From: Methanobacteriota archaeon
GTDB taxonomy: Archaea > Methanobacteriota > Methanobacteria > Methanobacteriales > Methanobacteriaceae
DNA: 16,311 nt
Assembly (NCBI GenBank): GCA_023434825.1
Contig: JAEYSH010000027.1
Span: 1 to 16,311 of the forward strand
Direction of reading: 5' to 3'
The notes under the pieces are model-generated. The model saw only the letters and a program-made list of their open reading frames with translations. It ran no database searches and was not told where the DNA came from. The translations under genes were made by a program, and so were the position numbers. Positions 8,204 to 15,554 of the stretch are shown in pieces; positions within the stretch are counted from its first letter, which is position 1; every line of letters starts with the position of its first letter.

Positions 8204-9151
8204 ATGGTTGGCACAATAAGTGAAATTGAGACTCGTTTGAGAAGATTATGGACAATTTTTCTATTATTAGATGGTAAAGAACATAAACAACAAAATATTG
8301 TAAAAAAATTAAATGAAATTGATTCCTACTTAGAACATTATTCAAATTCAAAAAATGTACAGATGCATATAACAAGATCCATAGAATCAAATATACTCAA
8401 GTATCTAGAAGAAGAGGAAGTAATTAAAAGAGAATCAAAAGATGTCATTAATTCTAATTTTAAGATAAAAATTTGTCGCATTCCTCTAGAATTTACAAAT
8501 TTTATAAATATAATTTTAGAAATAAACAATAATTATGTTAATAAAAATTTAGAAAGATTCTATTTAGCTTCTTTAATAAATTCCGTTTATGGAAAAAAGT
8601 TTATTAATCAAGAATTCATATTCGATTTGCTAAAAATGCAAGAAATACCCTTAATCGATTTAAATAAAGAGGAAAGAGAATTAATTACTACTGTTTTCCA
8701 GAATTCTCCTCTAGCATTAAATTATACAGTAAACAGTATTGTAAATAAAGAACCAGAATGGGAAACCCCAAACAAAAAAAATTTTCTAATTAAAATTCTC
8801 AGCTATTTAAACATAGATCTCTTAGATTTTAGCGAATTCTCAATTTATCCCCTCAAAATAGATCTTTATATGAAATACTCATTTACTAATGTGAATAAGG
8901 AACTTAAGAATAACAAAAATAATTTAAAATGGGAAAATGATTATTTAAAAATTAATTTTAGTGATAAAAAGGGATGTAAAGGAATTAATTGTGATGAAAT
9001 CCTTAAAACATATTTAAAATCTTGTAATGCAGTATTAAATATCACCGAATCTGATTTAATGGAAGAATTATCCGAATATATTGTTTTTAATAAAAATTTG
9101 GATAAAAAGTCTAGAACATCACAACAAATTGACAAGAAAGATACACTTTAG
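8204..9151 (+). CDS. Unrecognised 315-residue protein, possible winged-helix regulator
   Basis: I do not recognise the family. Residues about 14-92 could form a helix-turn-helix with wing: a helix RRLWTIFLLLDG, a segment KQQNIVKKLNEI, a long helix SIESNILKYLEEEEVIKRES, then beta strand FKIKICRIP. The remaining 220 residues are helix-rich, full of Lys, Asn and Ile, with a pair of cysteines near KGCKGINCDEIL (about 258-269). The ribosome binding site AAGGTGAT lies 3 bases before the ATG. It is transcribed away from the primase-helicase operon across a shared promoter carrying repeated ACGGT motifs, the usual arrangement for a replicon's control protein. Its composition is even more A/T-rich than its neighbours, in line with recent acquisition. 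A replication initiator is an alternative. Confidence 0.5.
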   Translation: MVGTISEIETRLRRLWTIFLLLDGKEHKQQNIVKKLNEIDSYLEHYSNSKNVQMHITRSIESNILKYLEEEEVIKRESKDVINSNFKIKICRIPLEFTNFINIILEINNNYVNKNLERFYLASLINSVYGKKFINQEFIFDLLKMQEIPLIDLNKEERELITTVFQNSPLALNYTVNSIVNKEPEWETPNKKNFLIKILSYLNIDLLDFSEFSIYPLKIDLYMKYSFTNVNKELKNNKNNLKWENDYLKINFSDKKGCKGINCDEILKTYLKSCNAVLNITESDLMEELSEYIVFNKNLDKKSRTSQQIDKKDTL

Positions 9152-9180
9152 TGGCATTATTTTTTGATTAAGAATAACAT

Positions 9181-9515
9181 TCACAATACCTCAAATAGCT
9201 TCATTTGCTCTTGCATCTTATTCCATTCTTCATCTTTTTATCCAAGCCCATTACAATTTCTTTAACCTCATTCGACTCCATTCATCTAACTTTAACTTTT
9301 TCCAGTGTTTTAAAGTAAGCTTCTGTAACTGGATTGATCTTATATCCTAACATCCCCTAATAGCAAGTTTATCGCCCCAGCTTTTGTACAGTGAGGTTGA
9401 AATAATTTAAGAAACATGTGAGATGTGAAGAATTTTCTCTTTTCAGTATGGTTTCCAAAGCCAAAAATGTAATTTAATCACTGAAAGATCTTTGGAAGAC
9501 ATTAATCTTTAATCT
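9181..9515 (-). pseudogene. Decayed tyrosine integrase C-terminal domain
   Basis: Read on the minus strand in shifting frames, this stretch matches the C-terminal catalytic domain of the adjacent integrase nearly residue for residue in spacing. LNYIFGFG...FFTSH aligns with LNDRCGFG...FLTSH, and MFLKLFQPHCTKAG with RLRVAFTTILYEAG (both 14 long). MLGYKINPVTEAYFKT (9351 downward) aligns with LLGHRVGHIDDAYFKT, keeping the tyrosine nucleophile but with His changed to Tyr. A stop codon falls in the KIFQ*LN segment, a frameshift lies near AINLLLG, and another lies near the end, where a coiled-coil-like KDEEWNKMQEQMKLFEVL closes the frame at 9181. It is therefore a dead relative of the intact gene, left from an earlier integration or a duplication. 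The left boundary in the protein is unclear; homology fades above 9515. Confidence 0.7.
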
Positions 9516-9608
9516 GATTAACATATTGCGATATAAAATGGATCATTTAAACTTTTTTATTGATTTATCCTATTCTGAAAAATGTTCTATTATCTTTTAA
9601 AAAGATTT

Positions 9609-10883
9609 CTAATTTTCCTTTTCCTCTGACAAAACACCCTCTAGTACACTTTCCAGCTTATCCACTTTTTCCTGCATCGCAGTCATTTCATTTTCTTTTT
9701 CCTTAAGCTTCTCTTCTAAAACATTAACAGATGATTTAGTTACATCCAACTTCTGAATAAGTTTTCTAACTTCTCCATCATCATAACGAATTAAATTTAC
9801 TTTTTCTGTACTTAATTGCTCAATACCAGTTACATATTCTCTTTTTAAGCGTTCAATTGTAGTTTTAAAGTAAGCATCATCAATATGCCCTACCCTATGC
9901 CCCAATAGCCGATCTATAGTTAATTTATCAATTCCTGCTTCATACAAAATTGTGGTAAAAGCAACTCTTAAACGATGGCTTGTTAAAAAATGAAATTTAT
10001 TATTACGTCTTCCAAACCCACAACGATCATTTAATCTTGCATAAAGTTTCCTTAAAGCATCATCTGATAACTGTTTATTATAATTATCAACAAACAAGTG
10101 ATCATCCAAACTCTTAACTGGTTTGTTATTTTTTAGTCTCCATAATAAATAATCTGCAATAGCATGCGCTGATTCAGGAGTATTAAATGTTACATAAGGC
10201 TTTGTCATTTTATATCTGGTTATTTTCCAAGTTCCTATGCAATCCTTAACTTTCTTTATTTGTTCTACAATTTTAGGAACGTTTAATTTATCTGATTCAT
10301 CAATATCAACATATTCTATTATTGAATCAATAAAATTTTGATATGTAACATTTCTTACTTCAGATGCACCCATACCCGAGCTAAATTGTAAAAGAATAAT
10401 TGCCTTTAAGCGGATATCTGAATTATTACAAGCAATTTTAACATGTTCGATAGTTGGTTTTCCATCAAAGGCTTTATTAAGTGCTTCCTCTTTGTTTCTT
10501 GTTAAATTTTTAGGTAGTTTCGGAATATCAATATCGTTATCATCATAGAAAGCTTTTATAGTAGTTAAATAAGTGTCAATTGTACCTTTTGCTTTGCCAT
10601 TATCCCTTAAATAATTTACAAAAGTTATTATTCTACGTCTTATTTTCCGCTTTTTTCTTTTTATTCCAACATCCTGATCTTTTTCGGCTTCTTCTATGAG
10701 TTCTGTTGGAGTTATGCCATTATAGTTGCAATATATCTTCATTGCAGTTGTATGTCCTCTTTTTGTGCTTTCAGTAATTCCCCTAGCATCTAAAAACTCG
10801 GCAAATGTTTCATCATATCTGATTTCCTCTTGAGAAAAAAACATATTTAATATTCTGTCTAAACTTGTATAAATACCGGACAC
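9609..10883 (-). CDS. Tyrosine recombinase / integrase
   Basis: The 424-residue enzyme should cut and rejoin DNA at att sites to integrate and excise the element. An N-terminal SAM-like core-binding domain (about 20-115, with a basic KRKKRKIRRR patch at 75-84) precedes the catalytic domain. The catalytic residues are R177 (GASEVRNV), a candidate beta-hairpin lysine at 225 or 228, H303 and R306 (SHRLR), H329 (LLGHR) and the nucleophile Y338 (DAYFK). All are present, so it is probably active. Residues 380-424 form a coiled coil (KLKEKENEMTAMQEKVDKLE). The frame begins with GTG at 10883 and no evident ribosome binding site, so the exact start is uncertain; an ATG at codon 14 is possible. It converges with the gene ending at 9151 and sits next to a decayed second integrase. 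No tRNA target is visible nearby. Confidence 0.92.
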   Translation of the reverse strand: MSGIYTSLDRILNMFFSQEEIRYDETFAEFLDARGITESTKRGHTTAMKIYCNYNGITPTELIEEAEKDQDVGIKRKKRKIRRRIITFVNYLRDNGKAKGTIDTYLTTIKAFYDDNDIDIPKLPKNLTRNKEEALNKAFDGKPTIEHVKIACNNSDIRLKAIILLQFSSGMGASEVRNVTYQNFIDSIIEYVDIDESDKLNVPKIVEQIKKVKDCIGTWKITRYKMTKPYVTFNTPESAHAIADYLLWRLKNNKPVKSLDDHLFVDNYNKQLSDDALRKLYARLNDRCGFGRRNNKFHFLTSHRLRVAFTTILYEAGIDKLTIDRLLGHRVGHIDDAYFKTTIERLKREYVTGIEQLSTEKVNLIRYDDGEVRKLIQKLDVTKSSVNVLEEKLKEKENEMTAMQEKVDKLESVLEGVLSEEKEN

Positions 10884-10959
10884 ATTTATGATGTTTTGTG
10901 TTTCAAAACAGGATGAATCTATATGATTTTTTGCAAATTAAAATTTAAATTAAAAAAAA

Positions 10960-11220
10960 TTATTGAATATCTCCACCTTCCTGACCCCTGTAGATGTTTT
11001 CTTCTCTAATATTTAAAGGCCTTCTGGATCTTTCTGTGGGATACTCAAGAAATTTTAGTTTTGAAATTGGAATTTCACGGACCCAATTTCTCCCCTGATC
11101 TAAAAAATCTATTTTTACTCTATCATTTTCTATTATTATCTCATTTATTTCCCTATCTTTGGTATCATAACTTTCAGCTCTTTTACCTGGAAATGCAAGA
11201 ATAACCATTTCAACATTCAT
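10960..11220 (-). CDS. 86-residue hypothetical protein
   Basis: I do not recognise this protein. It begins MNVEMVILAFPGKR, looks mostly beta-stranded in the first half, and ends with an Arg- and Glu-rich tail (ERSRRPLNIREENIYRG). The start at 11220 is chosen because GGTGAT lies 4 bases before that ATG. A four-codon-longer frame from 11232 would contain this ribosome binding site in its own coding sequence. It lies upstream of the integrase on the same strand with a 76-bp gap, and it is divergent from the RelE-like gene. It could be an element accessory gene or, less likely, an antitoxin. Confidence 0.6.
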   Translation of the reverse strand: MNVEMVILAFPGKRAESYDTKDREINEIIIENDRVKIDFLDQGRNWVREIPISKLKFLEYPTERSRRPLNIREENIYRGQEGGDIQ

Positions 11221-11361
11221 ACTAATCACCATTTAATTAATAATTTATATTATCTTGTTAATACTATAATTAGTTTTATGCTGAAAAGATTATAATAGAA
11301 AATGTTGATACACATTTTAGAGTCAATATTAAAATTTATGAAGAAATTTAGGTGTTTTAAT

Positions 11362-11766
11362 ATGGAAATAAATAAAAATCCACATTTTTCATCCGAATAT
11401 CAAAAAGAAGTTGAAAAAATTCTTGGAGAAGTTAAAAATGGCAACTGCTCAACACTTAGAGAATGTGTACTACTTTTTGAGGAGTTATGGCATGAAGAAC
11501 ACCAGTATAATTTATTAATATCAAACATGGCACAAAAAAAACTGGAAAAAGTTTATTATGACGATCAAGCTCAGTATTCCCACATTATTAAAAAAATTAA
11601 TCAAATACAGAAAAAACCTGAACACTATAAGCCTTTAAGTGGCAATTTTTACGGCTTTCGACGTGTCCACATTGGAGATTTTGTCCTTATTTACCAGATA
11701 GATGAAAATAACATTGTAATAATGGACTATGATCACCATAAACGGATATATGGAGAAAAATTATAA
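11362..11766 (+). CDS. RelE/ParE-like toxin with long helical N-terminal extension
   Basis: The last 65 residues have the RelE-family layout: a helical pair (YSHIIKKINQIQKKP), then PLSGNFYGFRRVHIGDFVLIYQI and a closing VIMDYDHHKRIYG with a basic/His cluster. RelE toxins cut mRNA on the ribosome, while ParE relatives attack gyrase; which applies cannot be said. The protein is 134 residues, longer than the usual 85-100 because of an N-terminal helical part (about 1-65, SSEYQKEVEKILGEV...LFEELWHEE). The start is the ATG at 11362, with AGGTG 7 bases upstream; a 20-codon-longer frame from 11302 has none. No antitoxin gene lies next to it on the same strand. It ends 14 bp from the convergent DUF488-like gene. 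Confidence 0.7.
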   Translation: MEINKNPHFSSEYQKEVEKILGEVKNGNCSTLRECVLLFEELWHEEHQYNLLISNMAQKKLEKVYYDDQAQYSHIIKKINQIQKKPEHYKPLSGNFYGFRRVHIGDFVLIYQIDENNIVIMDYDHHKRIYGEKL

Positions 11767-11780
11767 TTTCAGTACTTTAA

Positions 11781-12164
11781 TTAACTCCCATGAATTCTAC
11801 CGACGGACTTGCCGATTACTCTGTAGCCTTCAAGTTTCTCTTTTAGAATTGCTGCACAGTTATTTTTATCATCCATACAGTATAACAAAGTAACAGTACC
11901 TTTTTCATTTTCTAAATCTTTTATAATTTTCAAGAGTGTCTTTTTATTCCGAAGTTTATGGCGATATTTTTCTTTAAATTCACTAAATCCTGAATTATTT
12001 TCACCTAAACATCCATAACACCCACTATCTGGAGCTATTTCTTTAAGCCATAAATCAACATCCATATTTTCTAAATCTATTTCTTCAGGACATATATTTT
12101 CGACCATTATTCTAAAACCGTCTTCCTTTTGCGGTAATTCAGTAATTCTTTTTATCTTTATCAT
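11781..12164 (-). CDS. DUF488-family protein, cysteine-rich variant
   Basis: The opening (MIKIKRITELPQKEDGFRIMV), DVDLWLKEIAPDSG, EFKEKYRHKL and GTVTLLY are classic DUF488 features in the right order and spacing. The function of this family is unknown. In this copy the usual W-P-R-G segment is replaced by ICPEEI, and cysteines appear at 25, 49, 52, 96 and 103 (GCYGCLG and YCMDDKNNC), where ordinary members lack them. A metal site or redox role is possible but unproven. The ribosome binding site TTGGAG lies about 8 bases before the ATG. At 127 residues the length is normal. It follows the HEAT-repeat gene by 93 bp on the same strand and is convergent with the RelE-like gene. Confidence 0.75.
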   Translation of the reverse strand: MIKIKRITELPQKEDGFRIMVENICPEEIDLENMDVDLWLKEIAPDSGCYGCLGENNSGFSEFKEKYRHKLRNKKTLLKIIKDLENEKGTVTLLYCMDDKNNCAAILKEKLEGYRVIGKSVGRIHGS

Positions 12165-12257
12165 TAAAATTACTCCAAAATATAAAATAGAATAATTTTA
12201 CTAATTATGTGTTTAACATTTAATATAATTAAAGCCAAAAATCAATAAAAATAATGT

Positions 12258-12875
12258 TTATTCACACCTTTCAATAAAACAGGCTGCCAAATCTCTGGTT
12301 TTTGGGCTTGAGCTATCGAGTTGATCCTCAATAAACTTCATTACCTTCTCTTTATCCTTTATTTGTGGATAAATCTTCCGCAGAGTTTCAATAACATAAG
12401 ATTTTATTAATTCTTTTTGCTTTCCCTGATGAATATTTTCAATATCTAAAAGGATATCAATGATCTTATCTTGAAGTTCAGGCTTATTTAAGATTATTTT
12501 ACCAGAATTTAATGCCACATGTGAAGCTGTCATAGCTTTATCACCAGCAAGTATGGAATAATAATCATCGAATAGTTTTTGAAATTTATTTTCATTATCC
12601 ACTGCAGTTAGATCAGCAATTAGATAAATTGCAATATATTTGTGGAAATTATTCTTACTACTTAACATTTGAGCGAATTTATCCCATTGAGGGTACAAAA
12701 ATTCAGGATTTTCTTCACTAATAATCTGTAATGCCTTAAAACTATTCTGACGTGTAGTATTATCCTTAGATGTAATTCCTAACATCAATTCCTGGAATAA
12801 TTCATTATCTTTTTGTGCAGTAGTTGCTAATTGCTTAATATCTGCATCTTTCTTATCCAAATTATATTTTGACAC
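12258..12875 (-). CDS. HEAT-repeat protein
   Basis: The 205 residues are almost entirely alpha-helical and fall into repeated helix pairs of about 35-40 residues, for example DNTTRQNSFKALQIISEEN, NNFHKYIAIYLIADLTAVD and SSPKTRDLAACFIERCE. This spacing and the R/K-x-x-A-x-x-L/I pattern are typical of HEAT/ARM scaffolds, which bind other proteins or nucleic acids. No catalytic domain is attached. The start is a GTG (12873-12875) with GAGGT 7 bases upstream, supporting this frame. A TATA-like AAATATACAAA lies near 12916-12926, so the gene probably has its own promoter and may drive the DUF488 gene behind it. Its partner is unknown. Confidence 0.75.
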   Translation of the reverse strand: MSKYNLDKKDADIKQLATTAQKDNELFQELMLGITSKDNTTRQNSFKALQIISEENPEFLYPQWDKFAQMLSSKNNFHKYIAIYLIADLTAVDNENKFQKLFDDYYSILAGDKAMTASHVALNSGKIILNKPELQDKIIDILLDIENIHQGKQKELIKSYVIETLRKIYPQIKDKEKVMKFIEDQLDSSSPKTRDLAACFIERCE

Positions 12876-12915
12876 TTTAAATACCTCAATTTTTAATAAT
12901 AAAGCGATTTAATTT

Positions 12916-12926
12916 TGTATATTTAT
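12916..12926 (-). promoter_or_regulatory. TATA-like promoter of the HEAT-repeat gene
   Basis: On the minus strand AAATATACAAA precedes the GTG start by about 45 bases, leaving space for a short leader that contains the GAGGT ribosome binding site. In such A/T-rich DNA this match alone is weak. Confidence 0.3.
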
Positions 12927-13188
12927 TTGTCTTATATCATTTTAATAAATTTCCAAGATCATAAACTTAAAATATATTAAAAATCCAGTGAAAATAATTT
13001 TTAGATTTTATTTCGCTTGAAAAATTATTCATCAAGTTTATACTTACTTAATATAAAAAGCAGATTAGATTAAATCTTTTTAAAATTAAAAAGTTAATAT
13101 TACCTCAAATCATTTATTTTTACTTTATATTAAACCATATTTAGATTAGATAAACCCTATTTATCAAAAATAAACTTAAAATATTCTT

Positions 13189-13259
13189 TATAAAGATATT
13201 AACTAATAAAGAGCTCAATATTGAACTTTCTTAATAAAATAACCAATAATATCTTTATA
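13189..13259. repeat. 13-bp perfect inverted repeat with inner palindrome
   Basis: TATAAAGATATTA at 13189-13201 is the exact reverse complement of TAATATCTTTATA at 13247-13259. Between them lies the palindrome TCAATATTGA. The whole could fold into a 71-base hairpin or serve as a protein-binding site. No gene is close enough to assign a role, and A/T richness makes chance repeats more likely. Confidence 0.5.
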
Positions 13260-13520
13260 TTTACTATAAAAGTCATTATTATATTTTATTAGCAGATAAA
13301 AGACATGGATATCTCTAATTTAAAATGTAAAGCCTATTGTTATTACAAAATAAACTTCATTAGATTATTTTTATCTAATTACACTTTAATTAAGGTTTAG
13401 TTACTAAAAATAAGGATAAATAAAGCATATTCATAAACCATTGAAATAAAACGTTATTCTACCTTATTTTTTCCTAAAAAAAGCCCTAATAATCCCTATT
13501 TTCAAAAAATAAATAGAAAT

Positions 13521-13530
13521 ATTTATATAT
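13521..13530 (+). promoter_or_regulatory. TATA-like promoter of the candidate structured RNA
   Basis: ATTTATATAT is preceded by a purine-rich GAAAT that could act as a BRE. It lies about 25 bases before the first strong stem (13553), the distance expected if the RNA starts near 13550. Confidence 0.4.
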
Positions 13531-13549
13531 GATTTTAAAGTGAAAGTAA

Positions 13550-13912
13550 ATTTGTCCTATGGCATATTACAGTAGGTGTATAAAGCTATAGGATACGGAG
13601 GCGGTATAAAACAGAGAAAATACCATACCACTTAGCGTTAGCTGTAAAAAATCGAAGATTTTTTACGTTGAGAAAATCTTCGATTTCCGAACCGCAAATC
13701 TTCAGATTTGCAGGCAGCAAAAACCTTTGGTTTTTGCATGCTATCAAAAAATTAAAGCTCTGATTAATAACGAACTACTAATTATATTCAGGGCAAAATA
13801 TTCAGTTTATTAAAGCCATCAGCCATGTATCGCTCTTTTATTAATTTAAAACGATTCATGGTTGACTGATATATAGGAAGAAGATATTAATTGACCAGAT
13901 TAATCTGGAATA
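13550..13912 (+). ncRNA. Candidate structured non-coding RNA with tandem hairpins
   Basis: A series of stems follows the TATA-like box. UGUCCUAUGGC (13553-13563) pairs with GCUAUAGGAUA (13585-13595) through two G-U pairs. A GGUAU/AUACC stem lies at 13603-13624. Next come a perfect 10-bp hairpin at 13644-13666 with a GAA loop, a short one at 13674-13686, a GCAAAUC stem at 13694-13711, and a perfect 9-bp GCAAAAACC stem at 13717-13737. Then follow GCUCUGA/UCAGGGC (13757-13794), an ATCAG-CCATG/CATGG-CTGAT stem (about 13817-13870) and the palindrome CCAGATTAATCTGG (13895-13908). There is no open frame with a ribosome binding site. I know no Rfam family that fits; the hairpins could instead be the small palindromic repeats common between genes of these archaea. 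Strand and ends are inferred from the TATA position and the 13941 hairpin. Confidence 0.45.
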
Positions 13913-13940
13913 CTAATAATACGCTAATGCAAGTGGTAAT

Positions 13941-13980
13941 AAGGGAATTTTAGGGTTTATCTCTAAAATTCCCTTTATTT
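13941..13980. terminator. Perfect 13-bp hairpin with T-rich flank, likely terminator
   Basis: AAGGGAATTTTAG (13941-13953) pairs exactly with CTAAAATTCCCTT (13963-13975) around a 9-base loop, followed on the plus strand by TTATTTTC. It stands between the candidate RNA (plus) and the end of the flavodoxin-ferredoxin gene at 13990 (minus), so it can end transcripts from both sides. Archaea terminate mainly on T tracts, so the role of the stem itself is inferred. Confidence 0.55.
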
Positions 13981-13989
13981 TCTATATTG

Positions 13990-14775
13990 TTATAAAAGTT
14001 CTTTGGCTTTACAGGCACGATAAGTTTTCCCTTTATAATTAATAGGGCACGAAATAGCTTTTTTTGGGCAAAAAGATGCACATCTTAAGCAATACTGACA
14101 GTGCATTAAATTTTCAGGATATTCTCCATCTTCCATTTTTATATTACTAATAGGGCATAATTCAACACATGCACCACATTTACTGCATTTTTCCTTATCT
14201 GGAGTTAAATGGAGTAATTTCTGGTTTAAATTTGTTTCAGTGATTTTTAAACCAAGCATAGAAGTGTAATAAATAGCTTTATATAAACCCGGGTCTTTTT
14301 TCCATTTTGATTTACCTTTTAGGAGCTTTTTTGCATATTTTTCTGCTTTTTTCATGCCTTTTTTAATTTTCTTTTTATTGGTATCCTCATCTTGAATATA
14401 AAATATATTTGGAGGCATTTGAATTTCACATGCCCCAATAGGTTTGTATCCCCTATTTTCAACGATCTTTTTAACAGGCCCTACAATTCCCCCAGAAACT
14501 CCACCCAGTGTGTCTACCATAAATATTTCTGTACCATCCGATTCTGGCAATGCATTTATGAAATCCCAGACAAATTCATAAGTAGAAAGCTCAGCAATTG
14601 GAAATCCTAAACCTATAGTATGGTCTAAATTGATATCTTCAGGTTTTGAATCCTCAATTTTGTACATATTTGCTTCAATACCGCATTCTTTGAATGTTTC
14701 TATCATCTTTTTAACCACTAAGTGCGTATTTCCAGTTCCAGAAAAATAGTATAAATCAACTACATCAATTTTCAT
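13990..14775 (-). CDS. EFR1-type flavodoxin-ferredoxin electron transfer protein
   Basis: A cytosolic electron carrier of 261 residues. The N-terminus is a flavodoxin fold with the FMN phosphate loop YFSGTGNT (10-17), a GLGFPIAE segment (55-62) and the glycine-rich TLGGVSGGIVGP (about 88-99). A basic linker (NKKKIKKGMKKAEK) leads to two 4Fe-4S motifs, CSKCGACVELCP and CQYCLRCASFCP. This build fits the family annotated EFR1, whose exact partner reactions are mostly unknown. The ATG is 1 base after the stop of the membrane polyferredoxin gene, and its GGAG ribosome binding site lies within that gene's last codons, so translation is coupled. The pair suggests electrons pass between the membrane protein and this soluble carrier. 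Expression is probably controlled by the TetR gene at the head of the operon. Confidence 0.85.
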   Translation of the reverse strand: MKIDVVDLYYFSGTGNTHLVVKKMIETFKECGIEANMYKIEDSKPEDINLDHTIGLGFPIAELSTYEFVWDFINALPESDGTEIFMVDTLGGVSGGIVGPVKKIVENRGYKPIGACEIQMPPNIFYIQDEDTNKKKIKKGMKKAEKYAKKLLKGKSKWKKDPGLYKAIYYTSMLGLKITETNLNQKLLHLTPDKEKCSKCGACVELCPISNIKMEDGEYPENLMHCQYCLRCASFCPKKAISCPINYKGKTYRACKAKELL

Positions 14776-14776
14776 T

Positions 14777-15523
14777 TTAATCTCCTCTTTTTGGAAAAAT
14801 ACTAAAAGAATACTTTATTGCCCCTTTAGGACATGAATCTACACATTTCCCACACAAAATACATTCTGAATCATACATATTCCTATCTAACACTTTTTCT
14901 CTTACATTTAGACTCATCGGACAATTTTTACACAAGTTACATTGAACACATAGTTCTTCATTAGCTTCAAGATGGAATGATGGCAACCTGAAGAAATTTT
15001 TTATTTTAGTCCCGATAATCATAAATGGCGCTATAAAACAAAAATAATGGCAATTAGCTCTTTTACCTGCAAGCACAGCCACTAATATTGTTGAAAATAA
15101 TATTCCATAATAAATAATATACATAAAAGGTTCTGAAATTGAAACACCGTATTGTGTCATGAATAATGGATCAACCCTTGTTAAGCCACCGGCTAATACT
15201 GCCATTAAAGCTATGATAGTTATCCAGGGGACTAAAAGGAAATATTTAATCCAGTTATATTTTCCACCTCTTGTGCTTCTATTATTTATAGAAAAACAAT
15301 ATTCTTGAACGCCCCCTGTTGGGCATGCCCATCCACAGAAAGCCCTACCAAAAAATAAGGATAAAATAAAAATACTGGTGAAAGTTAAAAAGCTTCCAGT
15401 AATTATTCCTAATGAAGCACCCCATATTATTAAAAATGGAGAAAAGTAAAACATTGTAACAGGAAAAAGTAAAAATGAAATTAATAAAGTTGTTTTTCTG
15501 ACTTTTTGCCTGCTATTTTTCAT
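14777..15523 (-). CDS. NapH/CcoG-type membrane 4Fe-4S protein
   Basis: A 248-residue polytopic membrane protein with four to five hydrophobic segments, for example TTLLISFLLFPVTMFYF, ITGSFLTFTSIFILSLFF, WITIIALMAVLAGGL and IIYYGILFSTILVAVLAG. The motif FCGWACPTGGVQEY, shared by NapH, NosR and CcoG-type proteins, follows the second segment, and a second membrane-proximal CHYFC is present. The soluble C-terminus has two 4Fe-4S clusters: CVQCNLCKNCP and CILCGKCVDSCPKGA. It should carry electrons across or at the membrane. The start at 15523 is chosen because AAGGAG lies 7 bases before it; a frame seven codons longer, from 15544, would have this site inside it. It is 31 bp from the TetR stop on the same strand and is coupled to the flavodoxin-ferredoxin gene. 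Confidence 0.85.
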   Translation of the reverse strand: MKNSRQKVRKTTLLISFLLFPVTMFYFSPFLIIWGASLGIITGSFLTFTSIFILSLFFGRAFCGWACPTGGVQEYCFSINNRSTRGGKYNWIKYFLLVPWITIIALMAVLAGGLTRVDPLFMTQYGVSISEPFMYIIYYGILFSTILVAVLAGKRANCHYFCFIAPFMIIGTKIKNFFRLPSFHLEANEELCVQCNLCKNCPMSLNVREKVLDRNMYDSECILCGKCVDSCPKGAIKYSFSIFPKRGD

Positions 15524-15554
15524 TATTAATCTCCTTAATCTCAAGAGCTAAAAA

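Larger units (their letters stand above)
12876..13520. other. Gene-free AT-rich spacer
   Basis: About 650 bases with frequent stops in all frames and no ribosome binding site followed by a credible coding stretch. Apart from the HEAT-gene promoter at its left edge, the main structure is a 13-base inverted repeat (13189-13201 with 13247-13259) and several shorter A/T palindromes. I see no protein or known RNA gene in it. Confidence 0.6.

Noticed and set aside
9592..9606. ATCTTTT-A-AAAAGAT palindrome after the integrase stop
   Set aside because: It is a 7-bp A/T stem with a one-base loop in A/T-rich DNA; too weak to call a terminator or att site.
13560..13800. Short plus-strand reading frames such as one starting at the ATG at 13559 and a GTG frame at 13577
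   Set aside because: They are 10-20 codons or depend on reading through hairpins, and no ribosome binding site precedes them; the RNA-structure explanation is stronger.
13550..13912. Identity as RNase P RNA, SRP RNA or group II intron
   Set aside because: The conserved cores expected for those RNAs (for example the GGAGGAAAGUCC-type block or a domain V hairpin) were not seen.
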